Positions 11,355 through 22,252 of a stretch of DNA of 64,000 bases are shown piece by piece; the first letter of the stretch is position 1; each line of letters starts with the position of its first letter. A model generated the notes under the pieces. It did not search any database, was not told where the DNA came from, and was given only the letters and a program-made list of their open reading frames with translations. Source of the DNA: Ampelocalamus luodianensis (Eukaryota > Streptophyta > Magnoliopsida > Poales > Poaceae); NCBI GenBank assembly GCA_036346255.1, contig CM070639.1, positions 30,410,165 through 30,474,164 on the forward strand. The letters run 5' to 3'. The translations under genes were made by a program, and so were the position numbers.

Positions 11355-12129
11355 CTTTGAGTATGTATTGATAGATACACTACTCGGAGTTACCGGTAAT
11401 TGCAAAGAAGATGGACAAAGAGCATCCATGACATGTTCATTGCATTTCCGCATAAAAGATGGATTTGTGATATATATTGCTGTTGTTCACAATGGAATTG
11501 ATTATCCCTATTGGTTGCTTATGATGTTATGATATTTATTACTATTGCACTTTGCTGAGTCGTGGACTCACTCTTGCTGTGTTGTGCTTTCTAGGTACCT
11601 CTCGAGGCAGCGGCATATACACAAACCACAATGATTAAACTAGTTCAATTATCTACAATTTATGGTCTTGATGATTTCTTTAGATTTAATTTTGTGACCA
11701 TCCTTCGTGGAGAATGATTTTGACTGTGATCATAGATGATCCATTTATGTTCTTAATTCTTCGTCATTCAAGTTCATTTAATTTCATTTGATGGATTATA
11801 AGGTTTGATTGGATTATTTTATCATCTTTATTGTTTGGTTGGTCAATAATATTTTAGAGGAAGCTATTTGATCATTAGCTGCTAGAGTATAGTAATGTTG
11901 GATTGCTTTGGATTAGTTGTTAAAGAGGAGGCTTCATAAATTGTTTAATACTCAATTGATAGATGTTACGCTCTTGTTGAGTAATTATAGACTGTGATAG
12001 TGTTGGTTATCAGTTTTATGTCCTTTATGAATGAATGTTTGGTTGAATGTTTATTAAGATGTTGAAATTAGTTGAGTCAATGGAGTAGTTGGTAGCATCC
12101 TAGGCTCTATGTTACGCTGGGGTGTTACA

Positions 12130-12611
12130 GACGGAGATGGCCGGAGACCGCATTGCGGCGGCGAGGAGCAGCGGAACGCCTCGGGTCCGCGATGTACTTC
12201 ACGTAGGAGGCATCCCCGAGCTAAAGGAGTGGCGCACTAGCTCAGTGAGTGTAGGCAATTCTAATGGACTGGGCACGGAGACCTAGGGTCACCAGAGGCG
12301 ACCGACAATATGCAATCGCGGTGGTGCCATGGGTGGCTAAGAGGAAAAGTGTACTAAAGACTAGCCCTTGGTAAATTGATAAGCGCATGAGGATCAATGA
12401 CTGACCACGACCACGAGGGTAAAGAAAATGAGGCCAGGGAAGGGTTGAGGTGGCTTGTCGACGACGTGCAACGGTGGTGCGGGGGAAGGTCACGATGACA
12501 GCTCTTCACAAAGATGGAGGTGCTACAAGGAGCATTGCATTAGTTCACTAGCATCCTAAGGATGGTGTGGGTGCAAGGAATTTGACTGGGACTCACTAGG
12601 CTTTGAGGAAG
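12130..12611 (-). repeat. Segment 2 of element F's 3' LTR
   Basis: Begins with the right GACGG duplicate of H and ends at the left AATGG duplicate of E. The part around 12140-12200 resembles 31560-31625 in F's other LTR (CGGCGGAG...CCTTGGGT type sequence). No gene. Confidence 0.7.
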
Positions 12612-12616
12612 AATGG
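12612..12616. repeat. Target site duplication AATGG of element E, left copy
   Basis: AATGG flanks the TGTTGG start of the left LTR and recurs immediately after the right LTR at 27696-27700, which defines the whole of E as one insertion. Confidence 0.92.
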
Positions 12617-13387
12617 TGTTGGTGTTTTAGAACCGATCTTACGTAAAGATTATTTCATTCGGAGGGTCTCCACAATTGATCACGTAGACAGAAAAGACAC
12701 GTGGATTTTTATACAGGTTCGGGCCTTCTCTAGAGGGAATAACAACCCTACTCCTATGTGTATTATATTGGGTACCCTGGTTACAATCAGTGGAAAGACT
12801 TGCGCTAATACTGCTACTGATTGCCTCTCAGAAGTCCTCCGTTTTTCCCTCTTCTCTCTTCCTCCACATCTCTGAAAGAAACCTATTTATAGTACGTGGA
12901 GGGGTAGTCGTTCCAGGTCAGGAGGCACCCCATTATTCCATAATAATGAGAGTAATCACCGGAGTAGTAACCTCCCCACGTCGCCTGACGGTTATCAATC
13001 AGAGATAATGGTGAGTTAACTGCAGTTATTCCAGAGAATAACTACGTATCTTGACTGCTCACATCTCACAGTTAATAGGGCCTACTGATGAGTGGACCCA
13101 GTTATCTGTGGAGAAGTCGTGGCAGGACTGATCGTGAAAGGACTCACGACCAGGGGGTAGTCGTAGAAAAGCTTACAACCGGATATTGGTCATAGAAAGA
13201 CTTATGACCGACATAGTCGTAGAAATACTTACGACTATAGGGGTGGTCGTAGAAGGACTTACGACCACCTGATTAGCCTCTCCCTTACCAATGTAAGGGG
13301 TATACTTAATAGCTATGTGACATCATATTTACTCATAATACACAATTACGAATAAATAGTAAAATGAGGATTATTAGATCCTCGTCA
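12617..13387 (-). repeat. 3' LTR of element E
   Basis: Pairs with the LTR at 26899-27695. Contains the minus-strand TATA box (CTATAAATAGG) near 12884 and a hairpin array with five units; the other LTR has six. Confidence 0.92.
13130..13266. repeat. Hairpin array, five units, in E's 3' LTR
   Basis: 22-nt units start at 13130, 13159, 13188, 13215 and 13245, a 27-30 nt spacing. Each is an inverted repeat around (R)GTCGTA...TACGAC(Y). The unit at 13188 has GGTCATA/TATGACC, a paired change from GGTCGTA/TACGACC. The second unit is degraded on one arm (TTACAACC). A further unit, AGTCATA/TACGACT, lies at 13566-13587 outside the LTR. Confidence 0.9.
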
Positions 13388-13400
13388 TCTCGCCCCCCAA
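13388..13400 (-). promoter_or_regulatory. Polypurine tract of element E
   Basis: Minus strand TTGGGGGGCGAGA directly abuts the 3' LTR, as required for plus-strand priming. It confirms the minus orientation of E. Confidence 0.8.
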
Positions 13401-13806
13401 CTTCAAGTGAAAATAACTTACTTGGGTAAGGAGTCATAGATGATCCCAAGACCACTAGGTGGCTGTAGGAAAAAGGTTGAAGGAAAAACTCTTCAACATG
13501 TGTTTCATTAGACCACAAATGTACTTGGTCGATGTAGTTTGTTGGAAATCTCACGATTACAAAGTAGTCATAGAAAATCTTACGACTTCGGAGTAATCGT
13601 GGTACTATGATCGGAAGTAAAATCCTTTCCGAGTGGTATTTCCTTTTACCAGAAGTATATTTGGCCAAGAAGGTAATTTCGCTTGAGGTGTGAAAAGCGC
13701 CTCGGTTATCTTGAACAGGCAGATTAAAAAAATATGTCTATTAGAGCAATTCCCGAAGCGGTGGAAACCGTTGAGTTTCCACGGCGTTTCATTTCAAGCG
13801 TGCAGT

Positions 13807-13813
13807 TATAAAA
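13807..13813 (+). promoter_or_regulatory. TATA box of the antisense accessory gene
   Basis: TATAAAA about 150 bp upstream of the ATG of the plus-strand gene and outside the LTR. The gene therefore seems to have its own promoter, with the E LTR's hairpin array some 550-700 bp upstream of it. Confidence 0.5.
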
Positions 13814-14919
13814 CGAACCGCGGGGGTGACTTTAGGGGTTCTTACCTTTTCCCAATTCACCCTGACTGTTCATCAAGTTCTCGTCTCCTCCGCCGCCAGC
13901 AACACTATGTGCTTTCTTGAAGCTTTCCCAAATCCAACTCTCCCTTTTGTGAGAAAAGATGGCTAGGATCGTCTCTGAATGGGCTGAATCGGAAATGGAC
14001 ACAGCGAAGGTGAACGCCTTGGTTGCTGCTGAGAAGATCCCTGAGAAGGTTCTCGTGAAGTGGATTTCGACAAATGGACAACACTGACAATTGGGGGAGG
14101 ATGGTCAAATCCCTGTCTTCCAGGCGTATTGTGAGTGTGGCCTTCGATTGCCTGCTCATCCCTTGCTCACACTCATGCTCGAGCACTTTGGGGTGGAATT
14201 AGTAAACGTTAGTCCTAATTCCATCACAATGCTAAGTGTTTTCGTGTACTTGTGTGAGGCATACCTTGGGATTCCAGTGGACCTCGAGCTTTTCTAGTAC
14301 TACTACGGGATGGCTCAACAAGTTGGAATTGCCGAAAGTTGCGGTCTGAAGCTCCACGACGGTAAGTCGAGAGAGTATATTCAGATGTTCACCCGGTCCT
14401 CGTGGCCAGGGTGGAAGAAGAAATGGTTCTACTGGGAAGTCACCGAGGAAGACATCCTCTCGTTCATTGGGAATGCCACCGGGAGGATTTCTTCCTGGGA
14501 TTCGGCTCCCAAGAATCTTGACAGGATCGCCCCCTACATTCAAGCTATCAAAGACTTGAAGGGGGGCTTACCGGATGGCACGTAGTGAAGGACTTCATCA
14601 CGCGCCGCATTAGTCCCCTGAAGAAACGAGTTCCTCCTATGTGGAGGTACTCGGGGAAAGAAGACTCGACCAGGGACTACAAGAATGGTAAGTGGAATGC
14701 TCACTTTTTGACTCTGGCCTTGGTTAATCATGATCTGGTTTGTTGATTGTGCTATTTGTCCTTAGAGATCTTCCACAGTGCAGATTGACGCCCGCGTCGC
14801 TCATCGATGAGAAGAGTCCGTCGATGTAGCGACTCCCAAATTCTTGCAATTTTGACCACGAGAGGAAAAGGTGGGCGTCTAAAGATAATCGAGAATCGAC
14901 TTTGTCTTTAGGCCCTTAT

Positions 14920-15029
14920 AGTCGTAAAAAGATTTACGACTAAAGGATTTGTCGTAGAAAGACTTACGACTGTGGGCTGGCCGTAGAAGAACTTACGACC
15001 AGTTAGTGATCGTAGAAAAACTTACGATC
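14920..15029. repeat. Hairpin array in an intron of the antisense gene
   Basis: Four 22-nt units at 14920, 14950, 14979 and 15008 with the same core as the LTR arrays. The last has arms GATCGTA/TACGATC, extendable by GT/AC on either side. The array ends about 30 nt before the acceptor CAACAG of the next exon. Apart from this array and weak splice signals the 14690-15060 stretch holds nothing recognisable. Confidence 0.88.
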
Positions 15030-16458
15030 ACTTTCTTTTTCTGATCTTCAACAGAAAGTAGGCATGGAAGACCGCCAAGACGACGGGGAACTCGAATTGG
15101 TGATCATTGGGGCGACAGAGCAAGTGAAGCCAGCAAAAGCTCCTCCAACCAAAAGGCGTCGACTTGTAAAGGTCGGCGACAAAGGTGGCGCGAGTTCGGC
15201 TCCTCCTACTCCCTTTGCTCAATTCACTGCAGACATAGAGGCTACGGCGAGGGAAAAAGCAGAGGAAGCTGCCTTTGCCCTTAAGCGTAAAGCTCCCAAG
15301 ACCAAGGTATCCTTCTATTACGACAACAAGACTTTCGCAGTTTCTGCTTCTTGTGGCTTTATAAAGTAGCTAGAAAAGGAGAATTAGAAGAGCTTCATGT
15401 CTTTTGTGAAGGAAACTGCTGCTTCAGCAGAACCCGAGGTCGAGGGGAGCAGTGCTCTTGAAGTGGTCGAGAGGGACCTCAGCCACTCGGAAGTCGCGAA
15501 GAGGTGACTCCCGTTCCCCTGATCGAATCTCGACCAACAATAGTCGAGAATAAGTCGAAGAAACCTTCCGTTGGGAAGGTTGCTCCCAAGTTCCGGGTTA
15601 GGTCCAGCGCACAGAGGTATGTGAAAAACAGAAGCGTAAGAACAACATTTACCCTTTGTTTTTCACGAGTTAACTTGCTCTTCGTTTTGTGATCTTATCC
15701 CAACTCCTTCAGCCCCCATGGACGCTTCTATTGAGAAGCCCGCCATTACTTCTTCAGCCAACGAGGGAGTAGCGGCGATAGTGGCTAAAGTACCAGCCAC
15801 CATTCCCATGGTAGAAGGAGTCACGATGTCGAGTTGCTACGACTCACGATGTGGTCGTAGAAATGGAAGTGGAGACAAGGGAGGCCGTGAAGGAAACGCC
15901 AGGAGAAGGAGGTGGTGAGAGCTCCGACCGCCGTGCCGATAAGGATATTGTCGACGACATTCCTTCCGGTCCTCCAAGCGGTGCTACCATCACAGAGTCA
16001 GACGAAGAAGAGTATTTTAACTTCTGCTCTGATTTCTTCAGCCCTGCTTCTCGTAGGATCTTCCGCCTACAGATCTCGCGACCGAGTCCCTCACCCCAGC
16101 AGCATTCCCAATTGAGGGGGGTGTCTTCGATGACGAACGTCTCGAAGGGGTTTGGTGAAAACGAGTCGAGGAGATGGATGGGCTGAAAGATCCATCTTGG
16201 ATAGTCTCCATGTTTGCTTGGTCAATCATGAATGTAAGTATCCATTGATACCCACAAGTATAGTTTTATCCTTGCTTCTTATTGCCTTTCTTTCCTGCAA
16301 AAAGTTGTGGAACAAGTTGCTACGGTTTGCGAGTACAACCGGCAACTTGTCAAGTTACAGCAGGAAAAAGCGGTACTCTGCGAGCAAGCAGAGAGGTGGT
16401 GAGTAACCGACACTCGTAATAGTTTTATGATTCGATTACTTGTTCAGTACTCGGGGGG

Positions 16459-16567
16459 TTGTTGTAGAAAATCTTACGACTTGGTACTAGTCATAGAAAA
16501 ATTTAGGGCCAGATGTAATCGTAGAAAAACTTACAATCACGTGTCAGTCGCAGAAATACTTACGACT
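16459..16567. repeat. Second intronic hairpin array of the antisense gene
   Basis: Four units at 16459, 16489, 16517 and 16546. The third (AATCGTA/TTACAATC) and second are degraded on the right arm, and the fourth has AGTCGCA/TACGACT. It lies upstream of the coiled-coil exon at 16606, as the first array lies upstream of the exon at 15064. Confidence 0.82.
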
Positions 16568-17534
16568 GCTCGTCTCTGTATTCATGTTTACCCTTAACTT
16601 TTTTAAGTTTAAGAGTGACGAAAAGACCTTAGCTGATTCGCTCGACTTCAAAAAAGCCGAGATGAAAAAATTAAGGGATGAGGTCGCCAACCTTATGAAG
16701 AAGCTTCAGGAGGCCAACTCTGCAACTCAAGAGTTGCGGAAAAATAAGCGATGACGTGAAGTTACGACTGCTTATAATCTTGATCTTCACCTTCCTAACT
16801 TCTCATTCTTTTTCAGAAAAAGAAGTCGAAACCAAGGCCCTTCAGCCGAGGTGGGGACTCTTCGGATCAAGGTTTAGGAAAAAACCTCGGTCATTCGTGA
16901 GATCGCCCGCATTGCGAAAGACAAAGATCAAGAAATTGAGAAATTAGATTCTCAATTAGCGGGTAAGTAAAACTTTACCTGTTATTAAATTGTTTTTCCT
17001 TCTTGTAGAATCATTTTATCTAACTAATCCTTACTCTTTTCAGAGTGATTAGTTAAGATAAAACAACTCCATGAGGCTTCAATTTGCACCCAGGAAGAGA
17101 TGAAGTCGATGAAGATCAATCTTTAAGATAACATTTCGCTTTTGAACAATATACTCGATGGGCTACATGCTAAAAAGGTCACACCTCATGACGACACGAT
17201 AGCCGCTCATACGAGTCCCATTGGGGAGCAAGTTGGTACCTTGCAAGAGTTGGTGACTACTCTGTAGACCAACCAGAATGACTCGATAAAGGAAGCGATC
17301 AAAGGAGCTGTAAGCTTTGTTTTAGCAAAGCTTAAAGCCCATGATCCCAACCATAATCCTCATTCAGTTGAAGCCGACTTCAACCTGATCAAGTCGGCGA
17401 GCGGCTAATTGAGGATATGCAGTCGTTCGTCGAGAAGGTCGCAGAGGAGATGCAAATAGAACTCCTTCGTCAGAGTAGTCTGTAATAGGAACCTGTAAAG
17501 ACAAGCCTTTTGGTGATGTATTAATATATGATCT

Positions 17535-17690
17535 TTTCCTTTTCCTGTAAATCATCTCGTAGAGTGGTTAGTCACTAAAGATAATGAAAGGAAAATAATT
17601 AGACCAGATATCCGTAATTCCTCCTTCCTTCTTCCTTTTCCGCAAATCATCTTGTAGAGTAGTTAGTAACTCGTAAGATAACGAATTGGA
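17535..17690. repeat. Two copies of a roughly 50-bp direct repeat
   Basis: CCTTTTCC..AAATCATCT.GTAGAG..GTTAGT occurs at about 17537 and 17635 (98 bp apart), just after the stop of the antisense gene. Probably its 3' untranslated region. Confidence 0.65.
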
Positions 17691-17862
17691 AAAACAAACC
17701 AAGACTAAGAAATGAAGTCATGTTTATAACTTTATCCTAGCCCCCGGCTATTTGCTTAGTTTATTTGAATAAACTAAGGAAATAGTAAAGAAAGGGTTTC
17801 TGAAAACAGAGAGGTTTGTTCGACTTATAGCTTTTGTTTCTCAATTATCTTGCACTAGTCGA

Positions 17863-18152
17863 AAGAGTGGAAACTGATCGACGCTAGGAAGTTCTCTCTA
17901 GTGGGTAGGACCACGTGCAGAAAGGAAAGGCTTCGACAAGGTGATGTTACCATCTCCGACCAGATTAATCAAATCAATAACGACAGCTTGAGTAAAACAA
18001 ATATCTAGAGGACCTTAAGAAAATTCATTCGACCTTTTTCAATGTACCCGATAAGTTTGTCCTGGTAGCAAAAGTAGGAAACGGGACGACGCTAGGAAGT
18101 TCCTTGTAGTGGGTAGGACCACGTGCAGAGAGGAGAAGCTTCGACTAGGTGT
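17863..18152. repeat. Two copies of an 80-bp repeat, 206 bp apart
   Basis: Both copies contain GACGCTAGGAAGTTC, TAGTGGGTAGGACCACGTGC and CTTCGAC.AGGTG (from about 17878 and 18087). The sequence between is not obviously repeated. Non-coding, part of E's 3' region. Confidence 0.75.
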
Positions 18153-18304
18153 GTTTCTTCCTCAGGCCGCTTAAAACCGACCAAGTTTACCAAAAGCGAT
18201 CGAACAAATCTCGAAGTGCGCTCTTCTTAGAGTATTTTTCAAAATGAATAAATAAACTAAGGTGATAAGAGTTTGCTAAAAATCGTTTGACCATGTTTCT
18301 GAGG

Positions 18305-18669
18305 ATCTACTTCTGTGAGTTTTGTGCGGATCGTGCGACTAGCTTGGGGCCCCTTCGGTTGCCTTGTGGGTTGTGTAGCTAACTTGATTGTGTTTTGTTC
18401 ATAGCCATCTTATGGAACTTTTGCTTCCATTGCCATCATTACTTTGATGTTATTTGGCCGATCGGCTCTTTTGTAATAACTCTATATATTGTATGTCTTT
18501 TGCTAGACTTGTTTATGTGATGTATGGAATTGATGCATGCTTTTGTAAAGATGTATGTGTTCTACAATTCTGGGAAGCACATGTCCATCGAGGCACGGTG
18601 TATTTTGTTTGTGATGCTAGAGCCAAAGGAAGGCTAAGTATTACAAGCTAAATAAACCGGGGTCTCACA
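18305..18669 (+). mobile_element. 3'-terminal fragment of a Tekay-type LTR inside E
   Basis: Resembles the last ~370 bp of C's 5' LTR and of D: GACTAGCTTGG, GGTTGCCTTGTGGG, CATGTCCATCGAGGC and the end AATAAACCGGGGTCTCACA. Closest to the chimeric tail of C's right LTR (63764-63950). It has no LTR start and no target duplication. It stands exactly where E's RNase H and integrase are missing, joining the antisense-gene flank to the RT thumb, so it marks a deletion with replacement. Confidence 0.75.
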
Positions 18670-18672
18670 GAG

Positions 18673-19760
18673 CACTCGTAAGATATCTCTTGACATCCTC
18701 AAAGGCTACGTTAGCCTCTTCTGAAAACTCGAAACCCTCGTGCTTCCGTAGAAGTTTGAAAAAAGGCAATCCTTTTTCTCCTAGACGTGCAATGAAACGA
18801 CTTAATGCCGCCATGCAACCTGTGAGTTTCTGAACTTTTTTTTTCGTGGTCGGGGGCGCATTTGCATGATGGCTTTTATCTTACTTCTTTTTTCGTGGTC
18901 GGGGGCGCATCTGCATGATGGCTTTTATCTTTTCAGGATTTTCTTCGATTCCTTGTGCAGAGACCAAAAATCCAAGAAATTTTCCTGAAGAGACTCCGAA
19001 CACACACTTCTCGGGATTGAGTTTCAGGTGGTGTTTTATGAGGTTGTTGAATGTTTCTTGTAAGTCTGTGATATGATTAAGCCGCTTGCTGCTTTTTACA
19101 ACTAGATCATCAACATAAGCTTCCAAATTTTGGCCTAGTTGAGATGCAAAAGTCGTTTGCATCAAACGCTGAAAAGAAGCTCCAGCATTTTTTAATCCAA
19201 ATGGCATTTTGACATAGCAAAATATTCCAAATGGCGTAATGAATGCGGTCTTTTCTTCATCTTCTTGACACATATTGATCTGGTGGTAACCAGAGTATGC
19301 ATCTAGAAAGATTAACATTTCACAACCAGCAGTAGAGTCAACCAACTGATCGATATGAGGTAAAGGGAAATCATCTTTTGGATAAGCTTTATTAAGATCA
19401 GTGAAGTCTACGCACATACACCATTTGCCGTTCGACTTCCAAACCATTACAGGGTTAGCCAACCACTTTGGGTGGTTGACTTCTCTTATGAAGTCTGCTT
19501 TAAGTAACTTGTCAAATTCTGACCTAATAGCATCTCGTCGATCAGGGGCAAATCTCCATAACTTCTGTTTTATGAGTACTTTATCAGGCCGTAAGGCTAG
19601 CCTGTGCTCGATCACTTCCCTGGGGATTCCGGGCATGTCAGATGCTTGCCACGCGAAGACATCTGCGTTTGCTCGGAGGAAAGTGATGAGGGTGTCTTCC
19701 TATTTGAGGTCGGAAGAATCCCCGATGCGAACAGTCTTCGAGGGCTCCTCCGCATCCAGA
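18673..19760 (-). pseudogene. pol: Reverse transcriptase region of E pol
   Basis: Minus-strand frame of about 250 codons from 19636 with MPGIPREVIEH, then the RT fingers (WLANPVMVWKSNGKW), DFTDLNKAYPKDDFPLP, the palm Asp in FLDAYSGYHQI, MPFGLKNAGASFQ and the catalytic YVDD (plus positions 19107-19118). Upstream, FLRANADVFAWQASD is in frame. The thumb/connection part (QKLTGCMAALSRFIARLGEKG...FEDVKRYLTSA) follows in a shifted frame because of a 49-bp tandem duplication. Translation homology ends at the LTR fragment, so no RNase H or integrase is left. The RT active site is intact but the polyprotein is dead. Confidence 0.9.
18843..18940. repeat. 49-bp tandem duplication in E's RT
   Basis: TTTCGTGGTCGGGGGCGCAT plus the following GATGGCTTTTATCTT is present twice with period 49 and one substitution. 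The period is not a multiple of three, so it shifts the frame between RT palm and thumb. Confidence 0.88.
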
Positions 19761-19879
19761 GGTACCTCTTTGACTTGGTCGTTCGGCTTTGGTGCAGCTT
19801 TAGGCTTCGACTGGCTAGTCGAAGGCCGACTTTCGTCTCGAGTTGGTATCTGTCCAACCATCTCGAGGGACAATAAATT

Positions 19880-20640
19880 GTGATCACTCCTTTGGGACCT
19901 CCATCTTAAGACATTGATACTCATAATGGGTAGCTATTAAGAATTTTTTCAAAGTTAGTCGTCCGACTATGGCGTTATATGCCGTATCGAAATCGACCAC
20001 ATCAAAGGAGATTTTCTCTGTCCTGAAATTGCTTGGTGAGTCAAACGTTAAAGGAAGAGAAACTTGGCCAATTGGTTTGGCCGAAGACCCCGGTACGATT
20101 CCATGGAAAGAATATCATACCGGCCTTACCTTTGTCCTGGGAACTTACATCTCATCCAGGGTACTCGTAAACAGTATGTTTAATGAGCTCCCACTATTAA
20201 CCAAAACTCGATTTACTCGACCATTATTGATGGTGGGTTCGACCACAATCGGAAATCGACCTGGTCTAGTCAAAGGGATCGGGCAGTCACCTTTCTCGAA
20301 AGTGATGGTGACTTCCGACCACTTTGGTAACTTATTGACAAGAGGAGAGTCGACTGTGTTTACCTCACGCTCGACAGCTTTAAGCTGTCGTCTTGACTCA
20401 TATGCCGATGATCCTCCATAGATGTGATCGATGGTGTGTTGTGGATCCTGAAACAGCATCTCCTCCTCGTCATCCGACTCCTTTCGTCTAATTGTTTGAC
20501 CTACCTGTTCAGGAGTAGGAAGTGGCCCCTTGCCAGAGTAATAGTCTTCGAGTTTTTGTAGAAAAACTCGGTAGTTGCGAAGGTCATGCCCCTCTTTTTT
20601 GTGAAAAGGACACCACCTGGGTTTGTCATTCTTCCGATCT
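19880..20640 (-). pseudogene. Protease region of E, with gag-end CPFHKKEGHD motif
   Basis: Reads CPFHKKEGHDLRNYRVF (Tat-type Cys/His motif at the gag end), a long linker, FPIVVEPTINN and VLVNSGSSLNILF, where family members have an aspartate at the N of VNSGSS. Continuation AKPIGQVSLPLTFD and AYNAIVGRLTLKKFL is typical of retropepsin flaps. A stop interrupts after LDEM. The Asp-to-Asn change would itself inactivate the protease. Homology is clear; the exact gag/protease border is not. Confidence 0.75.
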
Positions 20641-20906
20641 TGGCGCTTACCTTTGCCTCGATCAGAATTTTGCTTGGAGTTACGTGCCTCTTTGTCGCTT
20701 ACGGCCAGGACCTCCTTAGAACCAGCAGCTGGAGACTTGTGTCTCTTTGCCTTGTTCTTGGATTTCTTAGTCTTTTTATCCTTTTTCTTACCACTTTCTC
20801 CACCTCTCTTGAGGATATTATCTTCATGATCGATAGTGTTGTTCCACTCATTGCTTCAATGGCAATGCATATCTATCGCCCATCTCGAAGAGTTCGGTGA
20901 CAGATG
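20641..20906 (-). pseudogene. gag: C-terminal gag fragment of E
   Basis: Directly next to D, the minus strand gives SVTELFEMGDRYAL, which continues the gag reading that stops at the other side of D. It is followed by several stops and Lys/Arg-rich sequence. Confidence 0.7.
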
Positions 20907-21845
20907 TGAGGACCCATTTATTTGGCTTGTAATGCTTAACCAACCACCTGGTCCTAGCATCACAAATCAAATAAACTGATCCTCGAGATATGTATACTTC
21001 CCAGAAAGCAGTATACGCACCTCGTTACAAAATTAGACATCAACTCCATTCAACATAGAGTCCAAACATTACACTACAAACGGAAGATAAACAAATAGTA
21101 ACAATATTACAGACATAGGCCGACAGGCCAAAGATACACAAATAACAAGAACGACAGTGGAAGCAAAAGTGCCATAAGATGGCTATAAACAAAGCCAATC
21201 AGTGTGCCTTCAACCCACAAGGCATCTGACCGGACCGCCAAGACTAGTCGTCCAAGAAGCGGCAACACAGCTCACAGAAGTGAGGACCCTGAGGCTCACC
21301 TTCTTCCTCTGCAACAAAAACATTAAGCAAAGCACCTGAGTACAAAGATTGTCTTTGTACCCGCAAGACTGACGTGTGAACTAGCAGACCTGTTCATATG
21401 CTACATGCAGGCTTATTTGGTGGAGGCCATATGTTTCATTTGCATAAAGCCAACTTTCGTTTGCAATAATATAATACAGTTTTAAAGGCAAGTTTGCAAT
21501 TCATTTTTAAGATTGAAATAGCAGTAAAGGATAATAATAGCAACAGAGCAAAGATAAAACAACCTAGAAGTGACTATCCCAATAGTCACCACAACAATAG
21601 CACGAATCCCAGATTCGTACCACCCATCAAGTTTTAATTTAAATGTTATAGTCTAACTCTTGAAAAGCTTACCCAAGCGTGTCCATCACCTAGGACGAGG
21701 CTATTCGAATAGTTTTTAACCCTGCAGGGGTGTACCACTGTACCCACACCTCAGACCGCCTTTAAGCCAAAGCACACTTCGAAGGTATGCGGCATGACTA
21801 AGTCCTCTGAGACTGTTTCCAATATTGTGTATCAACCGAGCCGCT

Positions 21846-21867
21846 CGTATGGATAGAAACCCATACG
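21846..21867 (-). promoter_or_regulatory. Conserved stem-loop HP3 in D
   Basis: Minus-strand arms CGTATGG/CCATACG around loop GTTTCTAT. C's LTRs have CATATGG/CCATATG with the identical loop, a compensating G-C to A-T change. Confidence 0.8.
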
Positions 21868-22228
21868 CTTACATGGTAAAGCCGAAAAGACAACTACCCA
21901 CTCAGATAAAGCTTTTGGACAACTACCATGCTCCCACCTCCATCCCTCCTGCGACCTCCTGCGACCGGAGCCAATACACGCCAAAGTACTAGGTCAAGAG
22001 AGGTCCCATATACTCTAGTGTGGTTAGCACGTCGAAATGCTGGATAAAAATTCACTCACAAGATGTTGGTCCTTAATTGACGGGCACCTTTCGATCACAC
22101 CCAAAAGATCACACCAATCTTACCATTGTGCCCGCGTCCAAATCATTTTTGTTTTCATTTTTAGTTTTGCAATTAAACATAGCAGAATGTCTTGAAACAT
22201 AAAGTTGTAGTAAATTTTGTGTGATCAA

Positions 22229-22252
22229 GGTTACCGACTAAAGTCGATAACC
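22229..22252 (-). promoter_or_regulatory. Conserved stem-loop HP1 in D
   Basis: Minus-strand arms GGTTATCGACT and AGTCGGTAACC around TT. C's LTRs have GGTTATCGAC/GTCGATAACC at the corresponding place. The one difference in D keeps pairing as a G-U. Confidence 0.8.

Larger units (their letters stand above)
8128..12129 (+). mobile_element. Solo LTR H (G family) with a mosaic centre
   Basis: Starts TGTAATAC, ends GGTGTTACA, and is flanked by perfect GACGG duplicates with no internal domain, so it is a solo LTR left by LTR-LTR recombination. 8128-8295 and about 10036-12129 align with G's LTR in opposite orientation. Together they give about 2.26 kb, close to G's 2.29 kb. The centre, 8296-10035, is foreign to this family. 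Frames inside it (for example 9173-9604) are GC-rich, untypical of TE proteins, and not credible as genes. Confidence 0.85.
13959..17484 (+). pseudogene. Antisense accessory gene of element E (PF04195-like, spliced, broken)
   Basis: Exon 1 opens with MARIVSEW and gives the conserved block found in grass 'putative gypsy type transposon' (PF04195) proteins: a segment around ECGLRLPAHPLL, then NSITMLSVFVYLCEAYLGIP and WKKKWFYWEV. Frame is kept from 13959 to about 14565 despite stops at 14085 (TGA) and 14295 (TAG), then shifts by one base. Splice donors GTAAGT are seen at about 14688 and 16964, and acceptors near 14766, 15060 and 17043. Later exons encode a charged central part (15064-15305) and heptad-like coiled coil (16606-16750, 16820-16963, 17043-17480), ending near LLRQSSL. 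Such antisense ORFs between pol and 3' LTR are known from Grande-type Tat elements; function is unknown. Confidence 0.75.

Noticed and set aside
13130..13266. CRISPR array
   Set aside because: Spacing is regular, but units are 22-nt hairpins with 5-8 nt spacers in a plant LTR; no cas genes and spacers are far too short.
19401..19883. 160-codon plus-strand frame
   Set aside because: Exact shadow of E's reverse transcriptase on the minus strand.
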